Origin: RGIG5612 sp017511185
GTDB taxonomy: Bacteria > Bacillota > Clostridia > Lachnospirales > Lachnospiraceae
DNA length: 64,000 nt
Direction: 5' to 3'
Assembly (NCBI GenBank): GCA_017511185.1
Contig: JAFWLF010000107.1
Coordinates: 62,001-126,000, forward strand
In this document: piece after piece, positions 1 through 8,766 of the stretch
Numbering within the stretch: position 1 is the stretch's first letter
Layout of the letters: every line of letters begins with the position of its first letter
The notes under the pieces: model-generated
Told to the model about the DNA's origin: nothing
Databases searched by the model: none
The model's input: only the letters and a program-made list of their open reading frames with translations
Made by a program: the position numbers and the translations under genes

Positions 1-1
1 G

Positions 2-265
2 ATCGATATTTATAAAGCAGGAGGCAGCCGATTCAAAATTTTTGATGGAAAGATCATGCCTGCGTTTGAAGCAATTGAAGGAATGGGAGAAAAGGCAGCC
101 TGCGCACTGGAAGAAGAAGCTCAAAAAGGGCACTTTACTTCCAGGGAAGATCTGAAGATCCGTACCAAGCTGTCCAGCACCTTAACGGATAAGTTATACC
201 AGTTAGGAATACTGGGAGACATGCCTGAATCCAGTCAGCTTTCCATTCTGGATTTTCTGAAATAA
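2..265 (+). CDS. polC: DNA polymerase III PolC, C-terminal fragment
   Basis: The reading frame is open from base 2 and gives the last 87 residues of a protein whose start lies outside the window. The visible part holds a C-terminal pattern (GMGEKAA, then SREDL and a final LGILGDMPESSQLS...FLK) typical of the end of Gram-positive PolC, the replicative polymerase with built-in 3'-5' exonuclease. Helix-hairpin-helix-like residues around GMGEKAA fit the DNA-binding C-terminal region. The gene is followed by a short AT-rich gap before an unrelated nitroreductase gene. PolC is restricted to low-GC Gram-positives and relatives, so this supports the Firmicute assignment. Only the tail is seen, so the call rests on family recall rather than catalytic motifs. 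Confidence 0.82.
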   Translation: MDIYKAGGSRFKIFDGKIMPAFEAIEGMGEKAACALEEEAQKGHFTSREDLKIRTKLSSTLTDKLYQLGILGDMPESSQLSILDFLK

Positions 266-334
266 AAAGTCTTTTCTAACAAGAGAAAAACTTATATAAT
301 CTTACTAATAATCGGAGAAAGAAAGGATACACGT

Positions 335-1129
335 ATGTTAACGATTGAAAAGGATTTATGTATTCAATGCGGTACCTGTGTGAACGAATGCTTCCAGGAC
401 TGTCTGAAACTGGAAGATGGAGAACTGAAATATGATGAGAGCCGCTGCATCTTCTGCGGACATTGTCTTTCTGTCTGCCCGAGAGATGTCATTATGATCG
501 ACGGTGATGGATACAATATTGAAGATGTGGAAGAGTTTTCATTCTATGAAAATACGCCGATCCAGTTCGTCAGAAGAGATATTATGATGCGGCGGAGCGT
601 TCGTTCCTTTAACGAGGATCCTGTTTCGGAAGAATCTTTGAATCTTATCATCGAAGCAGCAAAATATGCGCCAACTGCAAAGAACTGTCAGAGAAATGCC
701 CTGAAGGTAGTGACAGATCCGGAAGCAGTTGATGAATTGCTGGTTGATATTATGGAAGAGATCGGCGAGATCGGCAAAGCTAAAATGAGAGAAAACCCGG
801 AGGTGGCGGCTTTCTTCCTGAGTAAATACAGAGAGTTTAACGAAGATAAAGTGGATGGTCTGTTTTATGGGGCTCCGGTTATCATCATGGTTTTTTCTCC
901 TACAGAAGTTGATGGAGCGCTTTGTGCTGCAACCATGGGGCGCATGATCGAAACTGTCGGATTAGGCTATTGTTATATCAAACTGGCAGCAGAACCGATG
1001 AATACACCGAAACTTCGTCAGAAATACAACATCCCGGATGATCTGCACTGTGTGCTTGCACTGGCTGTCGGACATTATGATGCAGAGTATTTCTGTTCTG
1101 TACCTAGAAAAGACCTTCCACTGCTATAG
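335..1129 (+). CDS. Ferredoxin-nitroreductase fusion protein
   Basis: This 264-residue protein has an N-terminal two-cluster ferredoxin domain (CIQCGTCVNECF at about residue 9; CIFCGHCLSVCP at about 38). It is followed by an FMN-binding nitroreductase domain beginning at RRSVRSF (about residue 87), with the usual APTAKNCQ FMN-contact segment near 111. Such fusions are common in clostridia and are thought to pass electrons from ferredoxin to FMN for reduction of nitro or quinone-like substrates; the physiological substrate is unknown. The ATG at 335 follows a GAAAGGA ribosome binding site. The gene is monocistronic or lightly coupled to the phosphoesterase that starts 11 bases after it. Confidence 0.88.
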   Translation: MLTIEKDLCIQCGTCVNECFQDCLKLEDGELKYDESRCIFCGHCLSVCPRDVIMIDGDGYNIEDVEEFSFYENTPIQFVRRDIMMRRSVRSFNEDPVSEESLNLIIEAAKYAPTAKNCQRNALKVVTDPEAVDELLVDIMEEIGEIGKAKMRENPEVAAFFLSKYREFNEDKVDGLFYGAPVIIMVFSPTEVDGALCAATMGRMIETVGLGYCYIKLAAEPMNTPKLRQKYNIPDDLHCVLALAVGHYDAEYFCSVPRKDLPLL

Positions 1130-1140
1130 GATTCATTTAT

Positions 1141-1836
1141 ATGATTTTTGTGACCGGTGACACCCATCGGCTGATGGATGTCAAAAAAATCGATCTGGAG
1201 AACTTCAGTGAACAAACGATGCTGACCCGAAATGATTATCTGATCATTGCGGGAGATTTTGGCGGGGTCTGGACCGGAAATGAAAAAGATGACGCGGTCC
1301 TGGACTTTCATGAAAATCGTAATTACACAACATTGTTTGTGGGCGGCAATCATGAAAATTATGATGCTCTGGAGCGCTATCCGATCGAAGAGTGGAACGG
1401 TGGAAAAGTACGCCGGATCAGGGAACATATTTTGTATCTGATGAATGGTCAGATCTTCACCATCGATGGGATCCGCTTTTTCATCATGGGCGGGGCAACC
1501 AGCGTGGATAAGATCTTCCGAATCGAAGGAGAAAGCTGGTGGCCGCAGGAAGAACCGGATAAGGAAGTGTTTCAGGAAGCGTTCGATAATCTGGGAAAAA
1601 TCGGAAATAAGGTAGACTATGTGATCACACATACAATTCCTGAAAAAGTCCGACGGACGGTGTTTGAAGCATATTCTGATTTTGTGAATTATGACAGCAG
1701 CGTGGAACGGTTTCTGGATCTCATTATGGAAAATGTTGTTTTTGAAAAATGGTTTGCAGGACACATTCATATTGATCGTGAGTTTCCGGAATACCGTCTC
1801 AGGATCTTGTATAACGGGGTCGTGAAAATAGGATAA
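1141..1836 (+). CDS. Calcineurin-like metallophosphoesterase
   Basis: The 231-residue product carries the metallophosphoesterase motif series: an N-terminal TGDTH near residue 5, AGDFGG near 38, GGNHEN near 69, and C-terminal TH and GHIHID motifs near 163 and 207. These supply the metal-binding Asp, Asn and His residues of the calcineurin-like fold. It has no signal peptide, so it should be cytosolic. The substrate cannot be read from sequence; relatives act on phosphomonoesters, phosphodiesters or nucleotides. It starts 11 bases after the nitroreductase stop with only a weak ribosome binding site, which suggests translational dependence on the upstream gene. A tRNA gene follows about 50 bases after its stop. 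Confidence 0.8.
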   Translation: MIFVTGDTHRLMDVKKIDLENFSEQTMLTRNDYLIIAGDFGGVWTGNEKDDAVLDFHENRNYTTLFVGGNHENYDALERYPIEEWNGGKVRRIREHILYLMNGQIFTIDGIRFFIMGGATSVDKIFRIEGESWWPQEEPDKEVFQEAFDNLGKIGNKVDYVITHTIPEKVRRTVFEAYSDFVNYDSSVERFLDLIMENVVFEKWFAGHIHIDREFPEYRLRILYNGVVKIG

Positions 1837-1887
1837 AAAGTCCTTGCCATTTTGGAAGCGTTCCCTTATACTATCGAAGTACGTTCT

Positions 1888-1959
1888 GGCTCGTTGGTCA
1901 AGTGGTTAAGACGCCGCCCTCTCAAGGCGGAATCAGGAGTTCAATTCTCCTACGAGCTG
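1888..1959 (+). tRNA. tRNA-Glu (anticodon CTC)
   Basis: A full cloverleaf can be drawn. The acceptor arm GGCTCGT pairs with ACGAGCT with one G-U pair, the anticodon stem CCGCC/GGCGG carries loop CTCTCAA, and the T arm AGGAG/CTCCT carries loop TTCAATT. The loop places CTC at positions 34-36, reading GAG (Glu). The discriminator base is G and the CCA end is not fully encoded. It is followed at once by a hairpin terminator. Confidence 0.9.
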
Positions 1960-1962
1960 CAC

Positions 1963-1990
1963 AAAAAGTTCCCTTTACGGGAACTTTTTT
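1963..1990 (+). terminator. Rho-independent terminator of tRNA-Glu
   Basis: AAAAAGTTCCC pairs with GGGAACTTTTT around a short TTTAC loop, with a T run at the end. It lies four bases after the tRNA and closes that transcript. Confidence 0.85.
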
Positions 1991-2062
1991 AATATAAAAA
2001 ACTGGACATTCATTCACCTTCTTTGTAGTATTAGTCCAGAAAAAATAATGGGAGGGAAAACG

Positions 2063-2320
2063 ATGAAATATCAATTCATTACCAAAGGCGTTTGTGCGAA
2101 AGGAATCCAGTTTGACATCAACGATGGAGTGGTTACAAACGTAGAGTTTATGGGCGGCTGCCCGGGAAATACGAAAGCTGTTGCAAAGCTTGTGGATGGA
2201 ATGAAGGCAGATAGAATCGCTGAGATCCTGCTGGGTAATGACTGTGCAGGTAAAGGCACCAGCTGCGCAGACCAGCTTGCAAAGGCTGTTTTAGAGGCAA
2301 AAAAGAAAGAAATTGCCTGA
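2063..2320 (+). CDS. TSCPD-domain protein (TIGR03905-like)
   Basis: A small 85-residue protein beginning MKYQFITKGVC. It contains VEFMGGCPGNTKAV and the C-terminal motif CAGKGTSCADQLA that define the TSCPD family found alone in many clostridia. The same domain occurs at the C terminus of B12-dependent ribonucleotide reductases, where its conserved Cys residues may bind metal; the role of the free-standing form is unknown. The ATG at 2063 is preferred over the one at 2048 because GGAGGG (2051-2056) is correctly spaced for 2063 and would lie inside the gene if 2048 were used. It precedes the promoter of the rimP operon. Confidence 0.82.
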   Translation: MKYQFITKGVCAKGIQFDINDGVVTNVEFMGGCPGNTKAVAKLVDGMKADRIAEILLGNDCAGKGTSCADQLAKAVLEAKKKEIA

Positions 2321-2326
2321 AATTGC

Positions 2327-2355
2327 TTGCAAATAAAGGAAAAAGCAGTTATACT
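2327..2355 (+). promoter_or_regulatory. Sigma-A-type promoter of the rimP-infB operon
   Basis: TTGCAA (2327-2332) and TATACT (2350-2355) are separated by exactly 17 bases and point toward rimP. This is the only good promoter seen ahead of the eight-gene translation operon. Confidence 0.65.
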
Positions 2356-2379
2356 TACGCAGTAACTATAGTAAACTTT

Positions 2380-2406
2380 TTGAGCGGACCCAAAGGGCCC
2401 GCTCAA
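2380..2406 (+). promoter_or_regulatory. Leader hairpin ahead of rimP
   Basis: TTGAGCGG pairs with CCGCTCAA, and CCC/GGG closes an AAA loop with one internal mismatch. It lies in the 5' leader between promoter and rimP start and is not followed by a T run, so it looks like a leader structure rather than a terminator. It could affect rimP translation, whose ribosome binding site is weak. Confidence 0.5.
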
Positions 2407-2422
2407 TTGTTGAGAATAAATA

Positions 2423-2965
2423 ATGAAGATAGAAGAAAGAACCGAAGAGCTGCTGAAGCCAATCGTAGAAAAAGAAAGCAAAACTCCGGATGAGGAAGGG
2501 AACACATATCCCTACGAGATCGTGGATGTGGAATATGTCCGAGAGGGAAGTGATTGGTATTTAAGAGCCTATATTGACAAAGAAGGCGGGATAAAGATCA
2601 ATGACTGCGAGCGGATCAGCCGTGCACTGGAAGCAGTATTGGATCAGGAAGATTTTATCAAAGATGCTTATATTCTGGAGGTTTCTTCTCCCGGACTGAC
2701 CAGAGCATTGAAAAAAGACAGAGATTTTGAACGCAACCTGAATAAACCGGTAGAAGTACATCTGTTCCAGCCTATGGAGTTTTTAATTCCGGGAGAGTTC
2801 GATAAAAAAGGCAGACAAAAAACGGAAAAAGTCAAAACCCTGATCGGTGACTTGAAGGATTATTCCGCAGAATCTCTTACAGTTGATGTAGGGGAGGAAA
2901 AAGAAGAACTGGTTATGATCGCACGTAAGGCGATTGCGACTGTGAAGCAGTATTTTGAATGGTAA
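2423..2965 (+). CDS. rimP: Ribosome maturation factor RimP
   Basis: This 180-residue protein has the RimP hallmarks: VDVEYVREGSDWYLRAYID near residue 33, INDCERISRAL near 60, and LEVSSPGLTRALKK near 85. RimP assists late assembly of the 30S subunit. It is somewhat longer than the usual 150 residues because of an insertion around 115-140 (FDKKGRQKTEKVK) before the Sm-like C-terminal domain. It is the first gene of the rimP-nusA-ylxQ-infB-rbfA operon, a conserved bacterial order, and this context supports the call. The start ATG has only a modest ribosome binding site behind a leader hairpin. Confidence 0.95.
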   Translation: MKIEERTEELLKPIVEKESKTPDEEGNTYPYEIVDVEYVREGSDWYLRAYIDKEGGIKINDCERISRALEAVLDQEDFIKDAYILEVSSPGLTRALKKDRDFERNLNKPVEVHLFQPMEFLIPGEFDKKGRQKTEKVKTLIGDLKDYSAESLTVDVGEEKEELVMIARKAIATVKQYFEW

Positions 2966-3007
2966 TTATGTAAAGGACACTTTGCACAAAAATAAAGGAG
3001 AAATAAT

Positions 3008-4195
3008 ATGGCAAGCGAATTAATGGAAGCACTGGAAATCCTGGAAAAAGAAAAAGACATCAGTAAGGAGTCTATTCTCAGCGCGATCGAAAATGCATTG
3101 GTTACCGCTTATAAAAACCAATACAAGAAAAAAGAAGACAGCATTCTGGCTGCTGAGAATGTCTTTGCAAAAGTCGATGAAGAGACAGGAGAGTTTTTCG
3201 TTTATGCGGAGAAAACCGTTGTAGACGAGATTGAAAATGGACTGTTGGAGATCTCTCTGGAGGATGCCAGAAAAATCTATCCGCAGTGCCAGGTTGGAGA
3301 TGTGGTCCGCCTGGCGGCTGAATCCAAAGAATTCAGCCGTATAGCGACACAGAACGCAAAAAACGTTCTGATGCAGAATTTGAGAGAACGGGAAAAAGAC
3401 AATGTTTACGAAGAATTCCTGGCAAAGGAAAAGAACATCGCAACCGGTGTTGTGCAGCGCTTTAATGATCAGAGCATTACGATCAACCTCGGAAAAGCAG
3501 ATGGCATCCTGAATGAGAATGAGCAGGTCAAGTCCGAAAGACTGCGTATCGGCGAGCGGGTTAAGGTCTATGTCCTGGAAGTGAAGAATACAAAAAAATC
3601 TCTTCGTATCCTGGTTTCCCGTACCCATCCGGAACTGGTTCGTAAATTATTCGAATCTGAGGTAACAGAAGTAAAAGATGGAACGGTAGAGATCGTTGCT
3701 ATCGCAAGAGAAGCCGGCAGCCGTACCAAGATGGCAGTCTGGTCAAATGATCCGGATGTTGATCCGGTCGGGGCCTGCGTCGGAATGAATGGTATGCGTG
3801 TAAATGCTGTTGTTTCAGAACTGAAGGGCGAAAAGATCGATATTATCAACTGGTCTGATAACCCGGCTATTTTAATTGAGAATGCATTGAGCCCGGCAAA
3901 GGTTATCTCTGTTCTGGCAGATGATGAAGAGAAGACTGCTACGGTCATTGTCCCTGACTATCAGTTATCTCTTGCAATTGGAAAAGAAGGACAAAATGCC
4001 CGTCTGGCAGCCCGCCTGACAGGATTTAAGATCGACATCCTGAACGAAACACAGGCAGCTGATATCCTGGACGAGATCTATGAAGGAGATTTTGAAGGCG
4101 CTGCAGAAGATGCAGATGATTTTTACGGGTCTGAATACGAAGGTGAAACTGACGACCCTCAGGCAAACGAAGAGTCTGCTCCGGAAGAAGAGTAA
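3008..4195 (+). CDS. nusA: Transcription termination/antitermination factor NusA
   Basis: 395 residues. The N-terminal RNA-polymerase-binding domain (MEALEILEKEKDISKESIL) is followed by an S1 domain around 135-200 and two KH domains containing DPVGACVGMNGMRVNAV (about 255) and SLAIGKEGQNARLAARLTG (about 322). NusA binds RNA polymerase and nascent RNA to modulate pausing and termination. The last 45 residues form an acidic, Asp/Glu-rich tail rather than the extra repeats of gamma-proteobacterial NusA, as expected for Firmicutes. A clear AAAGGAG site precedes the ATG. The next gene starts 18 bases later. Confidence 0.96.
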   Translation: MASELMEALEILEKEKDISKESILSAIENALVTAYKNQYKKKEDSILAAENVFAKVDEETGEFFVYAEKTVVDEIENGLLEISLEDARKIYPQCQVGDVVRLAAESKEFSRIATQNAKNVLMQNLREREKDNVYEEFLAKEKNIATGVVQRFNDQSITINLGKADGILNENEQVKSERLRIGERVKVYVLEVKNTKKSLRILVSRTHPELVRKLFESEVTEVKDGTVEIVAIAREAGSRTKMAVWSNDPDVDPVGACVGMNGMRVNAVVSELKGEKIDIINWSDNPAILIENALSPAKVISVLADDEEKTATVIVPDYQLSLAIGKEGQNARLAARLTGFKIDILNETQAADILDEIYEGDFEGAAEDADDFYGSEYEGETDDPQANEESAPEEE

Positions 4196-4213
4196 AGGAA
4201 GCGATGTTAACAC

Positions 4214-4537
4214 ATGTCGAACTTAAGCTTGCCTTTTAAACAAATATTATCTCTGTTAGGGATCGCAACGAAAGCCGGAAAACTTGTAAGCGGCGAGTAT
4301 CTGGTAGAGAAAGCGGTCAAAGAGATGAAAGCGTATTTAGTCGTGATCGCTGAAGATGCATCAGACAATACAAAAAAACATTTTTCGGACATGTGTCAGT
4401 ATCGAAACATTCCGATACGATTCTTTGGAACAAAAGAAGAGATCGGTAAAACGATCGGAAAAGCTTACAGAGCGAGTATCGCGGTAACGGATGAAGGATT
4501 TGCCAAAAGCATTTTAAAGAAAGTAGACGCGCAATAA
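4214..4537 (+). CDS. ylxQ: YlxQ, L7Ae-family RNA-binding protein
   Basis: This 107-residue protein is an L7Ae/L30e-fold member: LLGIATKAGKLVSGEYLVEK near residue 13, then VVIAEDASDNTKK near 43. In Bacillus the gene ylxQ sits between ylxR and infB and encodes a probable kink-turn RNA-binding protein of uncertain role. Here it directly follows nusA with only 18 bases between them, so ylxR is absent. It ends 18 bases before infB. Assignment rests on fold motif plus conserved operon position. Confidence 0.9.
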   Translation: MSNLSLPFKQILSLLGIATKAGKLVSGEYLVEKAVKEMKAYLVVIAEDASDNTKKHFSDMCQYRNIPIRFFGTKEEIGKTIGKAYRASIAVTDEGFAKSILKKVDAQ

Positions 4538-4555
4538 CAGACGGGAGGATTAAAT

Positions 4556-7459
4556 TTGAGAATACACGTATTAGCAAAAGAGCTTGGCATCGAAAATAAA
4601 GTCCTGGTGGAGTTTCTGCAGAAACAGGGCGCCGATGTAAAAAGCCATATGAGTTCGTGCCCGGATAATATGATCGATCTGGTCAGAGAAAAATTCGGGA
4701 AAAAAGAGACACCGCAGACTGCACAGGCAGACAAACCGGAGATCAAAGTAGTCGCTGTGCCTGATTTTATTGCGAAAGAAGAACCAAAAACAGTTCCGAC
4801 AAGAACTGCAGATGGAGAAAAGATCGAAGACGGCGGAAAGCAGATTGCCAAAGTGGAAGCCAAGAAAGCTGCAGAGGCAAAAAGCAAAGAGCCGGAAGAG
4901 CCAAAGAAGAAAAAGAAGATCATAGCTGTATTTAATCCGCAGCATTCGAATTCTGAAAAAGGCCGCGCGATGGCACGTGCGCAGCGTGATGAGCAGCGCC
5001 GCAGCCAGGAGAAACCGAAAAGACCATTGCCGAGCCAAGTGCGTCCTGCCAGAGATAGAAAGCCAAGTGATGAAGAAGTCGTTAAAAGACCGCTTCCAAG
5101 TCAAATACGTCCGGCAAAAGACCGGATTCCGGATGATGAACTGGCTGAGATGAAGGCAAAAGCTTTGGCTGAGCAGGAACAGGCTGCAGCAAAAGAGCAG
5201 GAAGCAGCAAAAGAACAGGAAGCCGCTAAAGAGCAGGAAGCTGTAAAAGAGACAGTGAAACCGCAGGAGACAGTGGAAGCTCCAAAGGAAGAAACTCCAA
5301 AGGAGCAGGTGCAGCCAGCTGCGGCAGAAACTGCAAAAGAACCAGTAAAAGCTAAGGAAAGTGAAGCAGTGAAGTCTTTACGCGAAAAAATCGTAAAGGG
5401 CACTGTTTCTGTAGAAGATATTCAGGTCAGCCGTCCATCCAAAGATAAGAATAAAGATAGACAGAGACAGCAGAATGCTGGACAAAACAAAGGACAGGGT
5501 GCTAATAAAGGCGGCCAGAACCAAAAGCAAGGCGGCGGAAAACCTGCTCAGAATCAGCCTGCTGCAGACTCCAAAGGTAAAGGAAAAGGCGGCAAGCAAA
5601 GACATAATGACAAACAGCATGGCGATAAATTTGATCGTCTGGAAAACGAAAAAGCTGCACAGCGCCAGCAGAAACAGGCAGAAGAGAATAAGGAAGAGGA
5701 AATCAAAGTCATTACACTTCCGGAGACTATTTCTGTGAAAGATTTTGCTGCTAAGCTGAAGATGCAGCCTTCTGCACTGATCAAAAAGATGTTCCTCGCA
5801 GGACAGATCCTTACTGTAAACGATACGCTGGATTTTGAAACTGCAGAAAGCATCTGTCTGGATATGGATATTCTGGTCGAGCATGAAGTAGAAATCGATT
5901 ATATTGAAGAACTTCTCAAAGAAGAAGAGGAAGATCCGGCACTTCTTGAGAAAAGAGCTCCTGTCGTCTGCGTTATGGGACATGTTGACCATGGTAAAAC
6001 ATCCCTGCTGGATGCAATCCGTAAGACAAATGTGATCGCAAAAGAAGCAGGCGGAATAACTCAGCATATTGGTGCTTATATGGTTCAGCTTCCAAGCGGT
6101 GACAAGATCACATTCCTTGATACGCCGGGCCATGAAGCATTTACAGCAATGCGTTTAAGAGGTGCAATGGCAACCGACGTTGCTATTCTGGTAGTTGCTG
6201 CGGATGATGGCGTAATGCCGCAGACCGTAGAAGCAATCAACCATGCAAAAGCTGCAGGTATTCATGTAATCGTTGCTGTTAACAAAATAGATAAACCAGG
6301 TGCTAATGTGGACAGGGTCAAACAGGAACTGTCGGAATATGATCTGGTTCCGGAAGACTGGGGCGGCAATACTATTTTCGTTCCAATCTCTGCTAAGACA
6401 GGTGAAGGCATTCAGGATCTTCTGGAAATGGTGATCCTGGATACAGAGATCCTGGAACTGAAGGCAAATCCGAACAGAAAAGCAAGAGGTCTTGTCATTG
6501 AAGCGAAGATTGATAAAGGCCGTGGATCTGTCGCAACACTTCTGGTGCAGAAAGGTACACTGAAAGTTGGCGACCACATTGCAATGGGTGAAGCTTATGG
6601 TAAAGTACGTGCAATGCTGAATGACAGAAGAGAAAGAGTTACTTCGGCAGGTCCTTCCACACCAGTGGAGATCACAGGTATGAACGGTGTTCCAAACGCC
6701 GGTGAAGTATTTGTTGCATATGATAATGATAAAGATGCCAAAGCATTTGCTCAGGTATTTATCGAGGAAAATAAAAAGAAACTGCTTGCCGGCACCAAGA
6801 AGAAGACCAATCTGGATGATCTGTTTGATCAGATGAAAGCCGGTGAACTGAAAGAACTGGAAGTCATTATCAAAGCAGACGTACAGGGCAGTGTGGAAGC
6901 CATTAAAGAATCTCTGGAGAAGCTTTCCAATGATGAAGTTGTTGTGAAAGTCATCCATTCTGGCGTTGGTAATGTCAATGAGTCGGATGCAATTCTGGCA
7001 AGTGCATCAAACGCAATCATTATAGCCTTCAACGTACAGGCTGACGCAGTTGCAAGAGACACTATTGAGCATGAAAAAGTGGATATGCGCCGCTATAGCG
7101 TTATCTACAATGCAATTGATGACGTAGAGGCAGCCATGAAGGGTATGCTGGAGCCTATCTACGAAGAAGTCGTGACTGGTCACGTGGAAGTCCGCCAGAC
7201 CTTTAAGGCATCCGGCGTTGGTATTATCGCTGGTTCTTATGTAACGGATGGAACAGTGACCCGTGATGCGAAAGTCAGACTGACCAGAGATGGTGAACTG
7301 CTCTTCGAAGGCCCGATTGCTTCTCTGAAGAGATTCCAGGACGATGTGAAAGAAGTCCGCTCTGGATTTGAATGCGGTATTGTCCTGAATGGCTTCTCTG
7401 ATATCAAAGAAGGCGATCTGATGGAAGCTTATATCATGAAGGAAGTTCCGCGGAACTGA
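4556..7459 (+). CDS. infB: Translation initiation factor IF-2
   Basis: 967 residues starting at a TTG preceded by GGGAGGA. The N-terminal IF2_N helix (MRIHVLAKELGI) is followed by a long charged linker with internal repeats: RPLPSQ-(V/I)-RPA twice near residues 158 and 182, and AAKEQE units near 215-230. A second IF2_N domain follows near 385, then the GTPase domain with GHVDHGKTS (G1, about 477), DTPGHEAF (G3, about 523) and NKID (G4, about 577), then the beta-barrel and C-terminal fMet-tRNA-binding domains. IF-2 brings initiator tRNA to the 30S subunit. The linker is Lys/Glu/Gln-rich and low in complexity but stays in frame. Confidence 0.97.
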   Translation: MRIHVLAKELGIENKVLVEFLQKQGADVKSHMSSCPDNMIDLVREKFGKKETPQTAQADKPEIKVVAVPDFIAKEEPKTVPTRTADGEKIEDGGKQIAKVEAKKAAEAKSKEPEEPKKKKKIIAVFNPQHSNSEKGRAMARAQRDEQRRSQEKPKRPLPSQVRPARDRKPSDEEVVKRPLPSQIRPAKDRIPDDELAEMKAKALAEQEQAAAKEQEAAKEQEAAKEQEAVKETVKPQETVEAPKEETPKEQVQPAAAETAKEPVKAKESEAVKSLREKIVKGTVSVEDIQVSRPSKDKNKDRQRQQNAGQNKGQGANKGGQNQKQGGGKPAQNQPAADSKGKGKGGKQRHNDKQHGDKFDRLENEKAAQRQQKQAEENKEEEIKVITLPETISVKDFAAKLKMQPSALIKKMFLAGQILTVNDTLDFETAESICLDMDILVEHEVEIDYIEELLKEEEEDPALLEKRAPVVCVMGHVDHGKTSLLDAIRKTNVIAKEAGGITQHIGAYMVQLPSGDKITFLDTPGHEAFTAMRLRGAMATDVAILVVAADDGVMPQTVEAINHAKAAGIHVIVAVNKIDKPGANVDRVKQELSEYDLVPEDWGGNTIFVPISAKTGEGIQDLLEMVILDTEILELKANPNRKARGLVIEAKIDKGRGSVATLLVQKGTLKVGDHIAMGEAYGKVRAMLNDRRERVTSAGPSTPVEITGMNGVPNAGEVFVAYDNDKDAKAFAQVFIEENKKKLLAGTKKKTNLDDLFDQMKAGELKELEVIIKADVQGSVEAIKESLEKLSNDEVVVKVIHSGVGNVNESDAILASASNAIIIAFNVQADAVARDTIEHEKVDMRRYSVIYNAIDDVEAAMKGMLEPIYEEVVTGHVEVRQTFKASGVGIIAGSYVTDGTVTRDAKVRLTRDGELLFEGPIASLKRFQDDVKEVRSGFECGIVLNGFSDIKEGDLMEAYIMKEVPRN

Positions 7460-7475
7460 TTTTAAAGGAAGATCG

Positions 7476-7832
7476 ATGAGAAAAAATTCAGTAAAAAACA
7501 TTCGAATCAATAATGAGGTCATGAGAGAGCTTTCGGAGATCATCCGTGAAAGCAAGGATCCGCGTATCCATCCGTTTACCAGTATAGTAACAGTTGATGT
7601 GGCTACGGATCTGAAAACCTGTAAAGTATATGTTTCTGTTCTGGGTACGGATGAAGATCGTCAGAAGACTAAAGAGGGGCTGAAAAGCGCGGAAGGTTTT
7701 ATGAGACGGGAACTTGCCCACAGACTGAATCTGAGAAATACGCCGGAGCTGAAGTTTATCATGGATACCTCGATTGAGGACGCAATGGAAATGATGAAGA
7801 AGATCGACGAGGTAAATGGTATTGAACATTAG
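7476..7832 (+). CDS. rbfA: Ribosome-binding factor A
   Basis: A 118-residue protein with RbfA features: RINNEVMRELSEIIRESKDPR near residue 8, VDVATDLKTCKVYVSV near 42, and a C-terminal TPELKFIMDTSIEDAM. RbfA acts in 16S rRNA 5'-end maturation and cold adaptation of the 30S subunit. It follows infB by 16 bases and its 3' end overlaps the start of nrnA by 17 bases, which indicates tight translational coupling. Confidence 0.95.
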   Translation: MRKNSVKNIRINNEVMRELSEIIRESKDPRIHPFTSIVTVDVATDLKTCKVYVSVLGTDEDRQKTKEGLKSAEGFMRRELAHRLNLRNTPELKFIMDTSIEDAMEMMKKIDEVNGIEH

Positions 7833-8766
7833 AGACTTATTAAAAGATGCAAAGAGTGTATGCCTGACCGGACATATCCGCCCGGATGGTGACAGCGTTG
7901 GTGCTGTTATGGGTCTATATACATATTTGCAGATCCATTTTCCTGACGTAAAAGCGGATGTATATCTGGAACCGCCGGCAGGTAAAATGAAATTCATCGT
8001 CAATTTTGATAAGATCAACTCGGAATATCCGGACCATGAACCATACGATCTGATGATCTGTTTAGATGCCAGCAACCTGGAACGGATCGGGCAGGCAGAA
8101 AAGTATTTCCATGCCGCAAAACACACGATCAATATTGATCATCATTTTTCCAATACCTATTATGCGGATGAAAACTATGTAGAAGGCGATTCTTCTTCGG
8201 CTTGTGAAGTACTGTACGGATTTCTGGACCCGGATAAGTTGAACAGGGATATCGCGATTGCATTATATACAGGTATTATTTATGACACCGGTGTTTTTAA
8301 ATACCGTCTGACGTCTCCGCAAACGATGATGATCGCGGGGGAACTCATGAAATATGATGTTCCGACAGATGAGGTCATTGACGAAAGTTTTTATGCCAGA
8401 ACTTATGATGAAAATCGGATCTTTGGCTACGCGGTGATGAAAAGTGTGCTTGCCTGTGATGGCAGAGTGATCTATTCATCACTGACGCAGAAAGAACTGG
8501 AAGACTTTCATGTGACGACCAGGGATCTGGAAGGTATTGTGCCGCAGCTGCGATTAACACGTGGCGTTGAAGTCGCTGTTTTTGCTTATGAAACAACGGC
8601 CGGCGACATTAAAGTCAGTTTCCGTTCCAACGATCCGTTTGATGTCAATGAAGTGGCAGCTTTGTTTGGCGGTGGTGGACACGTACGTGCAGCGGGAGCA
8701 AATATGCCTGGTCCGTTAGAAGATTGTATTCAGACATTACTGATTGAAATTGAAAAACGGTTATGA
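7816..8766 (+). CDS. nrnA: DHH-family nanoRNase/pAp phosphatase NrnA
   Basis: 316 residues of the DHH/DHHA1 superfamily: GHIRPDGDSVG near 20, CLDASN near 76, the NIDHHFSN motif near 100, and the C-terminal DHHA1 signature FGGGGHVRAAGA near 289. NrnA degrades 2-5-nt RNAs and converts 3'-phosphoadenosine 5'-phosphate to AMP, using a two-metal centre formed by the Asp and His residues of these motifs. It lies between rbfA and truB as in many Firmicutes. The start overlaps rbfA, and its stop overlaps the truB start (ATGA). Confidence 0.93.
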   Translation: MVLNIRDLLKDAKSVCLTGHIRPDGDSVGAVMGLYTYLQIHFPDVKADVYLEPPAGKMKFIVNFDKINSEYPDHEPYDLMICLDASNLERIGQAEKYFHAAKHTINIDHHFSNTYYADENYVEGDSSSACEVLYGFLDPDKLNRDIAIALYTGIIYDTGVFKYRLTSPQTMMIAGELMKYDVPTDEVIDESFYARTYDENRIFGYAVMKSVLACDGRVIYSSLTQKELEDFHVTTRDLEGIVPQLRLTRGVEVAVFAYETTAGDIKVSFRSNDPFDVNEVAALFGGGGHVRAAGANMPGPLEDCIQTLLIEIEKRL

